Position numbers and translations under genes: made by a program | Source: Chloroflexi bacterium HGW-Chloroflexi-6 | Lineage (GTDB): Bacteria; Chloroflexota; Anaerolineae; Anaerolineales; Villigracilaceae | Direction of reading: 5' to 3' | Length of the DNA: 64,000 nucleotides | Assembly (NCBI GenBank): GCA_002840685.1 | Contig: PHBU01000008.1 | Span: 1-64,000, forward strand | The notes under the pieces: model-generated | The model's input: only the letters and a program-made list of their open reading frames with translations | The model's database searches: none | Told to the model about the DNA's origin: nothing | Shown: in pieces, positions 20,746 through 29,702 of the stretch | How positions within the stretch are numbered: the first letter of the stretch is position 1 | How the letters are laid out: each line of letters starts with the position of its first letter

Positions 20746-22522
20746 CATCCACCCAACGACAGCTTACGCTCTCGAAGTAATCGAACGCAAAAGGGTGGTG
20801 GGCCTTACAGAAAAGATGGCATGTCAGCGCCATTTGTTCGATCTGGCGCGGGCTGGCCAGCTCGGAAAACTGGCTGCAAGAGTGCGAAAAACGCTCAAAA
20901 ACCTGCCAGAAAAAGACACAAAATACCCCTATATCTTTGACGAAGATAAGGCAGATCGCATCATTCGGTGGTTTGCGCTGCGGTGCAACCATGTTGAGGG
21001 TCCGCTGGCTGGCAAGCCGATTGAGCTGCTGCCGTTTCAAAAGTTTGACCTGGGCAGCATATTCGGATGGGTAGATAAGGACACCGGTTATCGCAGGTTT
21101 GAGAAAGCGTACATCCAGGAGGCACGCAAGAACGGGAAAACGGCCACACTGGCGGGCGTTGCCAATTACCTGATGGTTGGCGATGGTGAGATGTCGCCAT
21201 CGGTGTATTGTGCGGCCGTCGATCGGGGCCAGGCGCGGCTGATGTACGAGGCCGCCATGTCGATGGCCCGGTCCAACCGCAAAACTTCCAAGCAGCTGAA
21301 GATCCGCGATTGCAAGGTGAGTCATGTAAGCCGCGGCGGGCGCATGATCGCGCTGAGTAAGGACACCCGCAACAAGGATGGCTTGAACCCAAGCGGCGCC
21401 ATCATCGACGAATACCATGCCCACACCACCAGCGAGATCTATGACCTGATATCGAGCGCCTGGGGCCAGCGCGGCCAGGCGTTGATGGTCATCATCACCA
21501 CCGCGGGCATGGATGTGCAGGGTCCATGCTACCGGGAATACGAGTATTGCAAACAGATTCTGCGGGAAGAAACCAGCAACGAACGCTATTTCGTCATGAT
21601 CCGCGAAATGGACCGGGGCGATGATGAGCACGACCCGAAGAACTGGATCAAGGCCAACCCGCTGCGGGCGGCTACACCTGGCGGGCTGAAGCGGTTGCAG
21701 CAGCAGCACGATGAAGCTTTTGACAGTCACGACCCGGCCAAAGTGCGCACCTTCCGCGTTAAGAACTTGAACATCTGGGTACATGGCGACGAAGACAGCT
21801 TCATGAGCGAGGTGCCCAACTGGCGTGAGAAGTGGGATAGCCTGGCTGTAAGCCGCAAAGAATTTGATGAGCTGACCAAAGACCGGCTGTGCCTGGTTGG
21901 CGTGGATCTGAGCAAGAAAATAGACTTGACCGGTGACGGGTTTGTGTTTGCGCTGCCGGATGGACGTGTGGCGGTGACTGCGCACGGATTCATGCCTGAG
22001 CAGGGAGTCATCAGGCACGAGCAAACCGACAAAATGCCATACCGAGATTGGGCGCTGCAAGGCTGGCTGACGATCACCGATGGCGAGGTGACCGATTACA
22101 GCATGGTGCAGGCGCACATTCAGGACATGGAAGTCGAAAAGGGTTGGAGCGTGTACCAGCTGGGATATGACCCATACAACGCCACGCACTTTGCAAACGA
22201 GATGACCGACCTGGGCTATACCTGCTACGAGGTGCGCCAGGGTGTGCAGACGCTTTCGGAGCCAACCAAGCAGTTTCGTGAGTGGGTGGCGCAGGGTAAG
22301 ATCGTGCATGATGGGTCACCGTTGTTGACCTGGTGTCTGGCAAATGCCAAGCAGGTGGCAGACAACAACGAGAATATCAAGCTAAGCAAGAAATACGCCA
22401 ACGACACGCGGCGGATTGACTTGCTGGCTGCGCTGATCGATGCGTTGGTGCAGTACCAGGCGCTGCAAGATCAGGAAAACAGCGTGTACAACACACGCGG
22501 GATTATCACAATTGGCGGGTAG
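20723..22522 (+). CDS. terL: Terminase large subunit
   Basis: The product is a 599-residue Terminase_1/YmfN-type motor. The N-terminal ATPase has Walker A-like EARKNGKTA (about 133-141) and Walker B SGAIIDEYHAH. The C-terminal RNase H-like nuclease has VGVDLSKKIDLTGDG, YDPYNATHF and a late DRRIDLLAAL-like acidic motif. It pumps DNA into the prohead and cuts it. The ATG at 20723 is chosen because it follows GGTGG and minimises overlap with the small subunit; 20702 is an alternative. Confidence 0.95.
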   Translation: MKMISTVNIHPTTAYALEVIERKRVVGLTEKMACQRHLFDLARAGQLGKLAARVRKTLKNLPEKDTKYPYIFDEDKADRIIRWFALRCNHVEGPLAGKPIELLPFQKFDLGSIFGWVDKDTGYRRFEKAYIQEARKNGKTATLAGVANYLMVGDGEMSPSVYCAAVDRGQARLMYEAAMSMARSNRKTSKQLKIRDCKVSHVSRGGRMIALSKDTRNKDGLNPSGAIIDEYHAHTTSEIYDLISSAWGQRGQALMVIITTAGMDVQGPCYREYEYCKQILREETSNERYFVMIREMDRGDDEHDPKNWIKANPLRAATPGGLKRLQQQHDEAFDSHDPAKVRTFRVKNLNIWVHGDEDSFMSEVPNWREKWDSLAVSRKEFDELTKDRLCLVGVDLSKKIDLTGDGFVFALPDGRVAVTAHGFMPEQGVIRHEQTDKMPYRDWALQGWLTITDGEVTDYSMVQAHIQDMEVEKGWSVYQLGYDPYNATHFANEMTDLGYTCYEVRQGVQTLSEPTKQFREWVAQGKIVHDGSPLLTWCLANAKQVADNNENIKLSKKYANDTRRIDLLAALIDALVQYQALQDQENSVYNTRGIITIGG

Positions 22523-22554
22523 TTGAGCCTATAATAAAAACAGGAGGCCGGATC

Positions 22555-22905
22555 ATGGATAAAAAACAAAGAGCAGAGCTGTTTAAGAAAAGAGCAGAAC
22601 AGATTAAGAAAATAGGCAATACATCAAAGTTTGGTTTGGGAATTTGCTCAAAGTGTGGCGCCAAGGATCTCCGCTTTACATCCAAGGGAAATCTTGTAAA
22701 GCATGATGGTTGCAGTTGCCGAACAGCAATAAAGCCTGTCGGGTTATTGGTTGCGATAGATCGAGCTGCGGGCCCAGATGTTAGCGCCAAAGCCTTGGTT
22801 ATTGGCGCAAGTATGAGCCGTTTGAAAAAGTCTCATACGTGTGAGAGAGCATTAGAGTTTCAGGTTTTAGATACCACTTGTATTGAAAAAAGAAATCACG
22901 TATAA
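22555..22905 (+). CDS. Zinc-finger-like protein, 116 residues
   Basis: The start follows CAGGAGG. A lysine-rich N-terminus precedes CSKCGAKDLRF...HDGCSC, a small zinc site. Codons for SHTCE carry the sixth 14-bp site, and the 3' end overlaps the second late promoter. It closes the first late operon. Unassigned; binding of DNA or RNA is possible. Confidence 0.55.
   Translation: MDKKQRAELFKKRAEQIKKIGNTSKFGLGICSKCGAKDLRFTSKGNLVKHDGCSCRTAIKPVGLLVAIDRAAGPDVSAKALVIGASMSRLKKSHTCERALEFQVLDTTCIEKRNHV
22832..22845. promoter_or_regulatory. 14-bp palindromic site, copy 6 (upstream of late promoter 2)
   Basis: CTCATACGTGTGAG, 32 bases upstream of the -35 at 22878. Its orientation is opposite to the copies at 3279-18549. 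Confidence 0.75.
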
Positions 22906-22906
22906 T
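22878..22906 (+). promoter_or_regulatory. Late promoter 2
   Basis: -35 TTGTAT (22878-22883), 17-base spacer, perfect -10 TATAAT (22901-22906). It overlaps the end of the preceding gene and drives the portal-to-tail operon through the second attenuator module. Confidence 0.8.
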
Positions 22907-22925
22907 TTTGCTTGACAACTGAGTC

Positions 22926-23010
22926 GTCCGCAATTTCGCGGGCACAGACCGGAGATTGACGCCCGGCGCACAAAGCCATTTTTGGCAGCGTGCGCCGGGC
23001 GTTTTTGTTT
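22926..23010 (+). terminator. Leader hairpin plus intrinsic terminator (attenuator module 2)
   Basis: GTCCGC-aatttc-GCGGGC (22926-22943) is followed by CGGAGAT and a perfect 12-bp stem (22960-22971 with 22990-23001), then TTTTTGTTTT. It has the same architecture as 18612-18680, with first stem and loop the same size, although most bases differ. Confidence 0.8.
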
Positions 23011-23023
23011 TGCCAGGGATGCC

Positions 23024-23236
23024 ATGAAAGAACCAAAAGAAAAGCAAGCAAAGGATAAGGCACCGATCAAGCTCAGTGATCTGTTCTTTGCTTTCGGGTA
23101 CCTGATGCTGTTCGCCGGTCTGTGGCTGTGTGCTGGCCTGGGCCTGGCTCTGACTGTTTGCGGGAGTCTGTTATTGGCTCTCGGAGTCTTGTCTGCATGG
23201 CTGAGCGCTCCAAGGATAGGCGGCGTCGATGCTTGA
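23024..23236 (+). CDS. Small membrane protein, 70 residues
   Basis: The start at 23024 is just after the attenuator. A lysine-rich N-terminus precedes two transmembrane segments (LFFAFGYLMLFAGLWLC, LGLALTVCGSLLLALGVL). It overlaps the portal gene by 8 bases. The role is unknown. Confidence 0.55.
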   Translation: MKEPKEKQAKDKAPIKLSDLFFAFGYLMLFAGLWLCAGLGLALTVCGSLLLALGVLSAWLSAPRIGGVDA

Positions 23237-24836
23237 AAATATTTTTGAACGTCGCAATACCTTCCACGTCAGCCAGTCGCCGCCCGGGTGGGTGGTAAAG
23301 GGTTACGGGAACGAAACCCACACTGGCGAGTATGTGACGCCAGAGTCTGCATTGAGCACCACGGCGGTGCTGGCCGCGTTCACAATCCTTTCTGAAGACA
23401 GTTCGAGCCTGCCGTTGATCACCTATCGCAGGTTGAAGCGCGGCAAAGAACGAGCTTTCGACAACAGTTATTACAGCTTGTTCCACGATGCTTTCAACAA
23501 CGAGCATACCAGCATGATCTTCCGTGAAATCATGATGGGCCACCTGCTTGGGTGGGGCAACTTCTACGGGCAGTTGATCTGGGATAAGAAAGGCAAGGTG
23601 GTCGAGATCTGGCCGCTGCGCCCTGATCGGATGCAAGTGGCGCGCAAGAACGGGCGCAAAGTGTACCTTTACAACAAAGCGGATGGCAGTCCGCGGGCTT
23701 TCACCCAAGATCAGATCTGGCATGTGCCTGCGTTTGGCTTTGACGGCCTGCAAGGATACAGCCGAATCACCCTGGCGCGCAATGCGATCGGGCTGGCAGT
23801 GGCGACCGAAAAATTCGGCAGCAAGTTCTTTGCCAACGATGCCCGGCCCAGCCTGGCGCTGAAACTGCCAGCGGGGATGAAAGACCCGGCGCGCGGCAAC
23901 GTGATCGAGAGCTGGCAGAAAGCTTATGGCGGCGTCAACAACAGCTGGAAGGTTGCGCTGCTGGAGGAAGGTCTCGACATCAAAGAGATCGGCATCCCGC
24001 CCGAAGATGCGCAGTTCCTTGAAACGCGCAAGTTCCAGGTGACAGAGATCGCGCGCATCTTCCGTGTGCCACCGCACATGATCGGCGACATGGAACGCTC
24101 GACCAGCTGGGGAAGCGGCATCGAACAGCAAGAGATCGGTTACGTCTCGCACACGCTGCGGCCGTGGCTGACCCGCATTCAGCAAACGATCAGCCAGCAA
24201 ATCTTTTTGAGTGACGAACGCAAAGAATTTGTCGTTGAGCACCTGGTGGAAGATTTTTTGAAGGGTGACAGCCAGGCGCGTTACCAAATGTATGTGCAAG
24301 CAATCAACAACGGGATCATGAGCCCGAACGAAGTACGCGAAAAAGAAAACATGAACCCGTATGACGGCGGCGATGAGTACATGCGGCCTTTGAACATGAC
24401 CAGCGTCAGCCAGAAGCCGCAAAAAGGCCAGCCCGGCAGCCGAAACGCGCTAAAAGGCCTGTACCAGGATGCGATTGGGCGGGTTGTGCGGCGCGAATTG
24501 AACGATTTGAGCGGGGCCGCGCGGCGATTTCTGGCCAAGGACCAGCCCGAAAAGTTTGGCGAGTGGCTGGAAACCTTTTACCAGGAGCATGGCAGCTTCA
24601 TGAAACGCCAGCTTCAGCCGCTTTTGGATGCCGATAAAAGCCTGTTTGACGCAGGTTTTACCCTGAATTTTGATGAATTTATCGAAGAATATTGCCAAAA
24701 ACGCTATTCTGACGCCCAAAAATGGCTCGAAATAGGTGATTTTGGCGAGATGGAGCCTGAAATTCTTACTTCACAGGCTGTTTTGCAAGATGAGCTATAC
24801 CGCAGCCTGTTCGAGGCTGCCCCGGAGGCATTATGA
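23229..24836 (+). CDS. Portal protein (HK97 type)
   Basis: The 535-residue protein shows the HK97 portal pattern: TTAVLAAFTILSEDSSSLPL near the N-terminus, HDAFNNEHTSMIFREIMMGH, GNFYGQLIW, IWPLRPDRM, FRVPPHMIGDMERSTSW, then a C-terminal extension (about 400-535) of helical sequence. Portal forms the dodecameric ring through which DNA is packaged. The extension is longer than in many homologues and may be a fused internal domain. It overlaps the protease gene by four bases. Confidence 0.95.
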   Translation: MLENIFERRNTFHVSQSPPGWVVKGYGNETHTGEYVTPESALSTTAVLAAFTILSEDSSSLPLITYRRLKRGKERAFDNSYYSLFHDAFNNEHTSMIFREIMMGHLLGWGNFYGQLIWDKKGKVVEIWPLRPDRMQVARKNGRKVYLYNKADGSPRAFTQDQIWHVPAFGFDGLQGYSRITLARNAIGLAVATEKFGSKFFANDARPSLALKLPAGMKDPARGNVIESWQKAYGGVNNSWKVALLEEGLDIKEIGIPPEDAQFLETRKFQVTEIARIFRVPPHMIGDMERSTSWGSGIEQQEIGYVSHTLRPWLTRIQQTISQQIFLSDERKEFVVEHLVEDFLKGDSQARYQMYVQAINNGIMSPNEVREKENMNPYDGGDEYMRPLNMTSVSQKPQKGQPGSRNALKGLYQDAIGRVVRRELNDLSGAARRFLAKDQPEKFGEWLETFYQEHGSFMKRQLQPLLDADKSLFDAGFTLNFDEFIEEYCQKRYSDAQKWLEIGDFGEMEPEILTSQAVLQDELYRSLFEAAPEAL

Positions 24837-25528
24837 GCAAAAACAGGACACCTGAAGAACCGGAGCGGCGATATGTGTCCGTTTCTGAGCTGCGAGCGGC
24901 CCAAAGTGACGATGGCCCGGTGATCGAGGGCAGCGGCGCGGTATTTGGCCAGGAAGCTGACCTGGGTTACTTCACCGAAGTGATCGAACCCGGCTTTTTT
25001 GACAGCGTGCTGGATGACCCGGACACCTGCGGGCTGTGGAATCACGATGATGACATCCCGCTGGGGCGGTTGGGCAACAAAACGCTGGAACTGGAACAAA
25101 CCGACCAGGCGCTTAACTATCGCATCCACATCAACGTTGACGATGCCGAGGCTATGGCGAAATATGCCAAGGTCAAACGCGGCGATGTCACCCAATCGAG
25201 CTTTGGCTTTACGGTCAAATCGAAGAACCGCGGCGACGATATGGATGGTGATGAATGGTTTTTGGTGGGTGACAAGGTCATTCGGCGTTTGAAGAAAAAC
25301 GGCTGCCGCAAATTGTACGATGTGTCACCTGTGACTTACCCGGCATACCCGACCACCAGCGCGTCAGCGCGCTCGAAGGTCGTTGAATTGCAAAGTGCAG
25401 GCCAGAACCCGGACGGGCAGGCGCCCAGCCCGGAAGATATCACCCAGAAGGCCGAGGCGCAGGCGCGCCAAAGGGCCAGGGCGAGACGGCTGGAGCTTGC
25501 AGAAAAATCTTATCCAAATTTGAAGTAA
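24833..25528 (+). CDS. Prohead maturation protease (HK97 family)
   Basis: The 231-residue protein has the family order: IEGSGAVFGQEADLG, the catalytic His in LWNHDDDIPLGR, the Ser in VTQSSFGFTV, and KLYDVSPVTYPAYP. It cleaves the scaffold-like delta domain from the capsid protein encoded next, and then itself. The Gln/Arg-rich tail (about 195-231) is probably self-cleaved or scaffolding. Confidence 0.94.
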   Translation: MSKNRTPEEPERRYVSVSELRAAQSDDGPVIEGSGAVFGQEADLGYFTEVIEPGFFDSVLDDPDTCGLWNHDDDIPLGRLGNKTLELEQTDQALNYRIHINVDDAEAMAKYAKVKRGDVTQSSFGFTVKSKNRGDDMDGDEWFLVGDKVIRRLKKNGCRKLYDVSPVTYPAYPTTSASARSKVVELQSAGQNPDGQAPSPEDITQKAEAQARQRARARRLELAEKSYPNLK

Positions 25529-25538
25529 GGAGAACATC

Positions 25539-26732
25539 ATGAACGTCCGTGAACTTTTGGCCAAACGTGCCAACCTGGTGAGCCAGGCGCGGGAATTGCA
25601 TTCCCTTGCCGAACGCGAGAACCGCGATTTCACCCAGGAAGAAACCAATCAGTACAACGCCATTTGGGTTGATGTTGAAGCCCTGGATGCGCGCATCAAA
25701 CGGTCTGAACAAATGGCCGAACTCGAAGGTGAAGATCGTTCGACGATTGCAGAGCGCCCTGAAGGTGCCCCGCGTACACCCGATCAGAACGATGCGCAAA
25801 CGCGCGCCTTCGATGCCTTCCTGCGCACCGGCGCCATGCGGCCCGAGCTGCGCGCCCTGCAAGCGGATAGCGATGTTGCGGGCGGCTTTACCACCACCCC
25901 GCAGAATTTCGTCAACCGCTTGATCAAGGCGATCGACGATGTTGTGTACCTGCGCCAGTGGGGCACAATGAACACCGTGGCCACCGCGCAATCGCTGGGT
26001 ATGCCCTACCTGGCCAGCGATCCTGACGATGCCGATTGGACCAGCGAGCTGGGCACCGGCAACGAAGACAGCGCCATGACCTTTGGCAAGCGCGAGCTTG
26101 CACCCAAGCCGCTGGCCAAGCGCATCAAGGTCTCGAACAAGCTGCTGCGCCTGAACCCGGATGTTGAAGGCTTGATCATCGCCCGCCTGGCATACAAGTT
26201 CGGTATCTCGCTCGAAAAAGCGGGCATGACCGGCAGCGGCGCCAACCAGCCCCTGGGCGTGTTTACCGCCAGCAATGACGGCATCCCGACCAGCCGTGAT
26301 GTTTCGACTGGCAACACCCAAACCGCTTTGACCTTTGACGGCATCAAAGAAGCCAAGTACGCGCTGAAAGCCGGTTACTGGCCGAATGCCAAGTGGATCT
26401 TCCACCGCACCGCAGTCAAGCACCTGTCGAAGCTCAAAGACGGCGAAGGCCGCTACATCTGGCAGAACAGCGTGCAGATGGGCCAGCCCGATATGCTCGA
26501 AGGTCTGCCGTTGTTCACCAGTGAATATGCCCCGAGCACTTTCACCACCCAGCTTTATGTTGGTATTTTGGGCGATTTCAAGCATTACCACTGGGGCGAT
26601 GCTCTCGACTTCAGCATCCAGCGCTTGAATGAGCTGTATGCAGCCACCAACCAGACCGGTTTCATCGGCCGGTTGGAATCGGACGGCATGCCCGTTTTGG
26701 CTGAAGCTTTTGTTCGTGTGAAATTGGCGTAA
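25539..26732 (+). CDS. Major capsid protein (HK97 fold)
   Basis: This 397-residue protein has an N-terminal coiled delta domain (about 1-100, NVRELLAKRANLVSQAREL) to be cut by the prohead protease. The HK97 core follows: ADSDVAGGFTTTPQNFVNRL, VAPKPLAKRIKVSNKLL-like stretch, GMTGSGANQPLGVF, and the C-terminal GFIGRLESDGMPVLAEAFVRVKLA region. A strong ribosome-binding site (AAGGAGAA) fits high expression. Confidence 0.95.
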   Translation: MNVRELLAKRANLVSQARELHSLAERENRDFTQEETNQYNAIWVDVEALDARIKRSEQMAELEGEDRSTIAERPEGAPRTPDQNDAQTRAFDAFLRTGAMRPELRALQADSDVAGGFTTTPQNFVNRLIKAIDDVVYLRQWGTMNTVATAQSLGMPYLASDPDDADWTSELGTGNEDSAMTFGKRELAPKPLAKRIKVSNKLLRLNPDVEGLIIARLAYKFGISLEKAGMTGSGANQPLGVFTASNDGIPTSRDVSTGNTQTALTFDGIKEAKYALKAGYWPNAKWIFHRTAVKHLSKLKDGEGRYIWQNSVQMGQPDMLEGLPLFTSEYAPSTFTTQLYVGILGDFKHYHWGDALDFSIQRLNELYAATNQTGFIGRLESDGMPVLAEAFVRVKLA

Positions 26733-26748
26733 GAAAGGAACCCAAGCC

Positions 26749-27189
26749 ATGTTGACTCAAATTGTTGATATTCGCGAAGTTGGCGCGCCCGTAGCAAACG
26801 CCAACAACACCGACAGCAACTCAGACATCATCGATATGATGGGCTATGACGGTGTTGTGTTCATCTGCCCGGTCACCGACAGCGTGCAGGGCGGGGTTGC
26901 GACCTTGAAAGCCGAGCAGGACGATGCCAACGCTGATGGCGGTATGGCTGCCCTGACCGGCGCTTCGGCGACCGCCACCAGCGCTGGCAACGACGATCTG
27001 AACGATAAGCTTTTGGTTGTGGATGTGTACCGCCCGACCAAGCGCTACGTGCAGGCCGTGCGCACCAGCGCCACCCAGAACATTGCTTTTGGCAATGTGA
27101 TCGCCATCCTGTACAAGGGCAAAGCCCTGCCGCCTTCTGAGCACGCTTCGATCCTTGACCTGGTCGCAGTGGCCAGCCCGGCTGAGTAG
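26749..27189 (+). CDS. Probable head decoration protein, 146 residues
   Basis: Immediately after the capsid gene, with AAAGGAACC upstream. The product is rich in Ala, Asp and beta pattern (YDGVVFICPVTDSVQGGVA, RPTKRYVQAVRTSATQNIAF), like small head proteins in HK97-like phages. It is followed by a strong hairpin at 27200-27232. Assigned by position and character only. Confidence 0.62.
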   Translation: MLTQIVDIREVGAPVANANNTDSNSDIIDMMGYDGVVFICPVTDSVQGGVATLKAEQDDANADGGMAALTGASATATSAGNDDLNDKLLVVDVYRPTKRYVQAVRTSATQNIAFGNVIAILYKGKALPPSEHASILDLVAVASPAE

Positions 27190-27199
27190 TTATCTCTGA

Positions 27200-27232
27200 G
27201 CCTGCCCCTGGCATAAACACCCAGGGGCAGGC
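27200..27232 (+). other. Intercistronic 12-bp hairpin
   Basis: GCCTGCCCCTGG pairs perfectly with CCAGGGGCAGGC around a 9-base loop. Purine-rich sequence, not a U-run, follows. It may stabilise the 3' end of the capsid/decoration mRNA or mark a processing point. Confidence 0.7.
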
Positions 27233-27249
27233 AGAAAAGCGAGTTTGCT

Positions 27250-27750
27250 ATGGACGTAACTTACACCCCCAAGGTGTACATGAAACAAGGCGGCGAAGAG
27301 CTGATCGTGGCCAGCGGTGGAAAGATCACCGTTGAAAGCGGCGGCGAGATCGAGCTGGCCAGCGGTGGCGTGTTTGATAACATCGGCGCGCCGGCTGGGG
27401 CAACCTTTGTGGTTGGCGCTGAAGCCGGTGGCAACACGATCAACGTTGCCATTCAGCTGGTGGATGCCAATGGCGCCAACCTGGCAGTGCGCGGGTCGGT
27501 GCTTGGCTACCTGTCGAACGATGCCAACGGCGACGCGATTGCCACGGCTGCCCCGAGCGGCGGCTGGGCGATCGGCACCGATGGCTTGCTGATCCCGATC
27601 GTTACCAACAAGGCTGCGCAGTTTGTGAGCGAAGCCGATGGCGACATCGATGTGACCCTGACCGAGGCTGGCGCTTACACCGTTTACCTGGCGGTCGTTC
27701 TGCCGAACGGCAAGCTGGCCGTGAGCGGCGCGATCACCTTTGCCGGATAG
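27250..27750 (+). CDS. Beta-rich head or fibre protein, 166 residues
   Basis: The N-terminal part has repeated short strands (VASGGKITVESGGEIELASGG in three steps, written here as GGKITVES and GGEIELAS). An Ig-like domain follows (about 60-166, TVYLAVVLPNGKLAVSGAI). This layout suits a capsid decoration or accessory protein with an Ig fold. Function is inferred from position between two head genes. Confidence 0.58.
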   Translation: MDVTYTPKVYMKQGGEELIVASGGKITVESGGEIELASGGVFDNIGAPAGATFVVGAEAGGNTINVAIQLVDANGANLAVRGSVLGYLSNDANGDAIATAAPSGGWAIGTDGLLIPIVTNKAAQFVSEADGDIDVTLTEAGAYTVYLAVVLPNGKLAVSGAITFAG

Positions 27751-27759
27751 GAGCTGACC

Positions 27760-28131
27760 ATGCCTTACGCAGAGCGGCACGTTGTACCCGTAACCACGGC
27801 GGCGGATGGTTCAGCCACCGCTTACAGCCCGGTTCTTACCGGTCCAGTTTCGGCGATCCATTACATCAAAACTGATTTTGCCGATGGTGTGGATTTCACG
27901 ATCACATCTGAAGCGACCGGCCAGGGTCTGTGGACTGAAACCAACGTGAACGCTGCCAAGGTGGTTGCTCCACGCCAGCCAACGCACGATCAGGCCGGAG
28001 TCGCATCGCTGTACGCGGCGGGCGGTGAACCGGTTGAAGACAAGATCTGCCTGGCCAATGACCGGGTGAAGATCGTGATCGCCAGCGGCGGCAACGCCAA
28101 AAGCGGCGCGTTCCATATCGTGATCGGGTAA
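27760..28131 (+). CDS. Hypothetical head protein, 123 residues
   Basis: A beta-rich product (HVVPVTTAADGSATAYSPVL, GPVSAIHYIKTDF, VKIVIASGGNAKSGAFHIVI) typical of small head-completion or virion proteins. It has a GGAG site 8 bases before the ATG. A second intercistronic hairpin follows at 28183. Confidence 0.55.
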   Translation: MPYAERHVVPVTTAADGSATAYSPVLTGPVSAIHYIKTDFADGVDFTITSEATGQGLWTETNVNAAKVVAPRQPTHDQAGVASLYAAGGEPVEDKICLANDRVKIVIASGGNAKSGAFHIVIG

Positions 28132-28182
28132 TTCTTACTGTCCACGTCCGGTGACCCTCCCCACCGGTTGGAGCTTACCAAT

Positions 28183-28215
28183 GGCATGTTGCGCGCCCTC
28201 CTCGCGCAACATGCC
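28183..28215 (+). other. Intercistronic 13-bp hairpin
   Basis: GGCATGTTGCGCG pairs perfectly with CGCGCAACATGCC around a 7-base loop, 15 bases before the next start. AAAGG, the next gene's ribosome-binding site, follows directly instead of a U-run. Confidence 0.7.
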
Positions 28216-28230
28216 AAAGGAAAATAAAGT

Positions 28231-29268
28231 ATGAACATACAGGCTTACTGCACCATCGATGACATTTTGAAGGACGCCGAGAACGCATCTGGACTGCCGG
28301 ATAACTTTCTCGACCGTTTCATATTGCCTGCCAGCCGCTTTATTGCGGGTGAGATTGGTGAGTTTCTGCCTGTGATCGAGACGCTGCGCTTCACCGGCGA
28401 CGGTGAGACGGCGCTGTTTGTGCCGCCCTTGCTGCGGGTGACCAGCAACATCACGAACGGGGATGACAGCCTGGCTGCGAGTGAATACATTTTGCGGGCA
28501 TCGCAGCACAGCAACCGGCCTGCCTGGCCGAATGGCCCTTACTGCCGGATTGACCCAAGCCCGGATGCGCTGCTGGTGGGCGCCTGGAGCACAGATCTGA
28601 ATGATGTGGTCATCCCTGGGGTGTGGGGCTTGTATGAGCTGGCCAACGCGCTGGGAGTCACCGTGGCCAGCGAGCAAAGTGTTTCTGTGGAAACGCTGAC
28701 GGTGGCGGATGGCTCGAAGCTGAGCCCCGGCATGATGCTGGGCATCGGCAGCGAAATGGAATTTGTGAGTGGGTATGGCAGCCCGACCAGCGCAGTCACC
28801 ACCCTGAGCGCGGCGATCGATGGCAGCCAGGAAGAGATCACGCTGACCAACGGCGCGCTGGTCAAGATCGGTGAAGTCTTGCGGGCCGGGTTTGAAAAGC
28901 TGAAAGTGCTGGATATTTCTGGCAATGCTGCGTATGTGACGCGCGGATTTGACCGCACCAAGAAAGTGACTCACCCGAACGGCACCGGCGTGGATGTGTA
29001 CCGGACTTTCGCGGTCAAGCGGGCCTGCAATGGTTCGACGGCGGCCATCCATACAGCGGCCACGGCCATTTCGCGCTATTTTGTGCCCGAGGATGTGAAC
29101 TACCTGGCCAGGCAGATTGCCACGCTGATGGCCAAGAAAAGCCAGGGCGGATATGCCGGCCGAGCTGGCAACCCTGAGAGCGGCGAAAGCTATTTTATGT
29201 ATGAGTTTCCGAAGGATGCGATCGCCAAAGTAAAAGCCAATTACCGGCTGGGAACGGTGAGAAGCTGA
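28231..29268 (+). CDS. Head-tail connector (adaptor) protein, 345 residues
   Basis: The N-terminus (CTIDDILKDAENASGLPDNFLDRFI, in two parts) and the C-terminal helical region (CNGSTAAIHTAATAISRYFV) are typical of gp6-like adaptors. The middle (about 130-260) is a beta-rich insertion (LTVADGSKLSPGMMLGIGSE, TRGFDRTKKVTHPNGTGV), absent from short adaptors. It sits between head and tail genes, where the ring connecting portal and tail is expected. Confidence 0.62.
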   Translation: MNIQAYCTIDDILKDAENASGLPDNFLDRFILPASRFIAGEIGEFLPVIETLRFTGDGETALFVPPLLRVTSNITNGDDSLAASEYILRASQHSNRPAWPNGPYCRIDPSPDALLVGAWSTDLNDVVIPGVWGLYELANALGVTVASEQSVSVETLTVADGSKLSPGMMLGIGSEMEFVSGYGSPTSAVTTLSAAIDGSQEEITLTNGALVKIGEVLRAGFEKLKVLDISGNAAYVTRGFDRTKKVTHPNGTGVDVYRTFAVKRACNGSTAAIHTAATAISRYFVPEDVNYLARQIATLMAKKSQGGYAGRAGNPESGESYFMYEFPKDAIAKVKANYRLGTVRS

Positions 29269-29702
29269 TGGCGACTTATCGCGGTTCGAAGCGAATTGGA
29301 GATGTGCTGGATGCTGGCAGCATCGATAAGCAACTGCAAAAGTTGCAACAATTTGACCAGTATTACACCGAGATCATGGGCGCGGCGGTGCAGGATGCGG
29401 TTGATGTGGCAGGCACCCAGGCCGCAAAGAATGCCCCAAGGTTGACCGGTGCGCTGTCTGCGGCCATCTTCAAGAAATATCTTGGCGTCAACAAGAGCAA
29501 TATGCAGATCCGCGGCGCGATCGGCGTCGAGAAAAGCCAGGGCATGAAGGGCATCGTGATGGAAGTCGGGCGCAATTATGGCAATCGACGCTGGCGCGGC
29601 TTTTTCTACCTGTACTACGGCGCCACGGATAAAGCGGATGAGATCCGCGAGCTGTATGCCAAGGCCAACAACGAGATTGTGAACAGGCTGGTGGTGAGAT
29701 GA
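29268..29702 (+). CDS. HK97 gp10-like head-tail joining protein, 144 residues
   Basis: VQDAVDVAGTQAAKNAPRLTGAL followed by basic strands is the hallmark of the HK97 gp10 family of tail-component or joining proteins. Overlaps neighbours by 1 and 4 bases. Position between adaptor and tail terminator agrees. Confidence 0.72.
   Translation: MATYRGSKRIGDVLDAGSIDKQLQKLQQFDQYYTEIMGAAVQDAVDVAGTQAAKNAPRLTGALSAAIFKKYLGVNKSNMQIRGAIGVEKSQGMKGIVMEVGRNYGNRRWRGFFYLYYGATDKADEIRELYAKANNEIVNRLVVR

Noticed and set aside
20687..22309. Long antisense open frame (540 codons) opposite the large terminase
   Set aside because: It is the mirror of a well-supported gene, has no ribosome-binding site or family likeness, and long antisense frames also occur opposite other genes here (25440-26750 and 23073-24422), as expected from codon bias.
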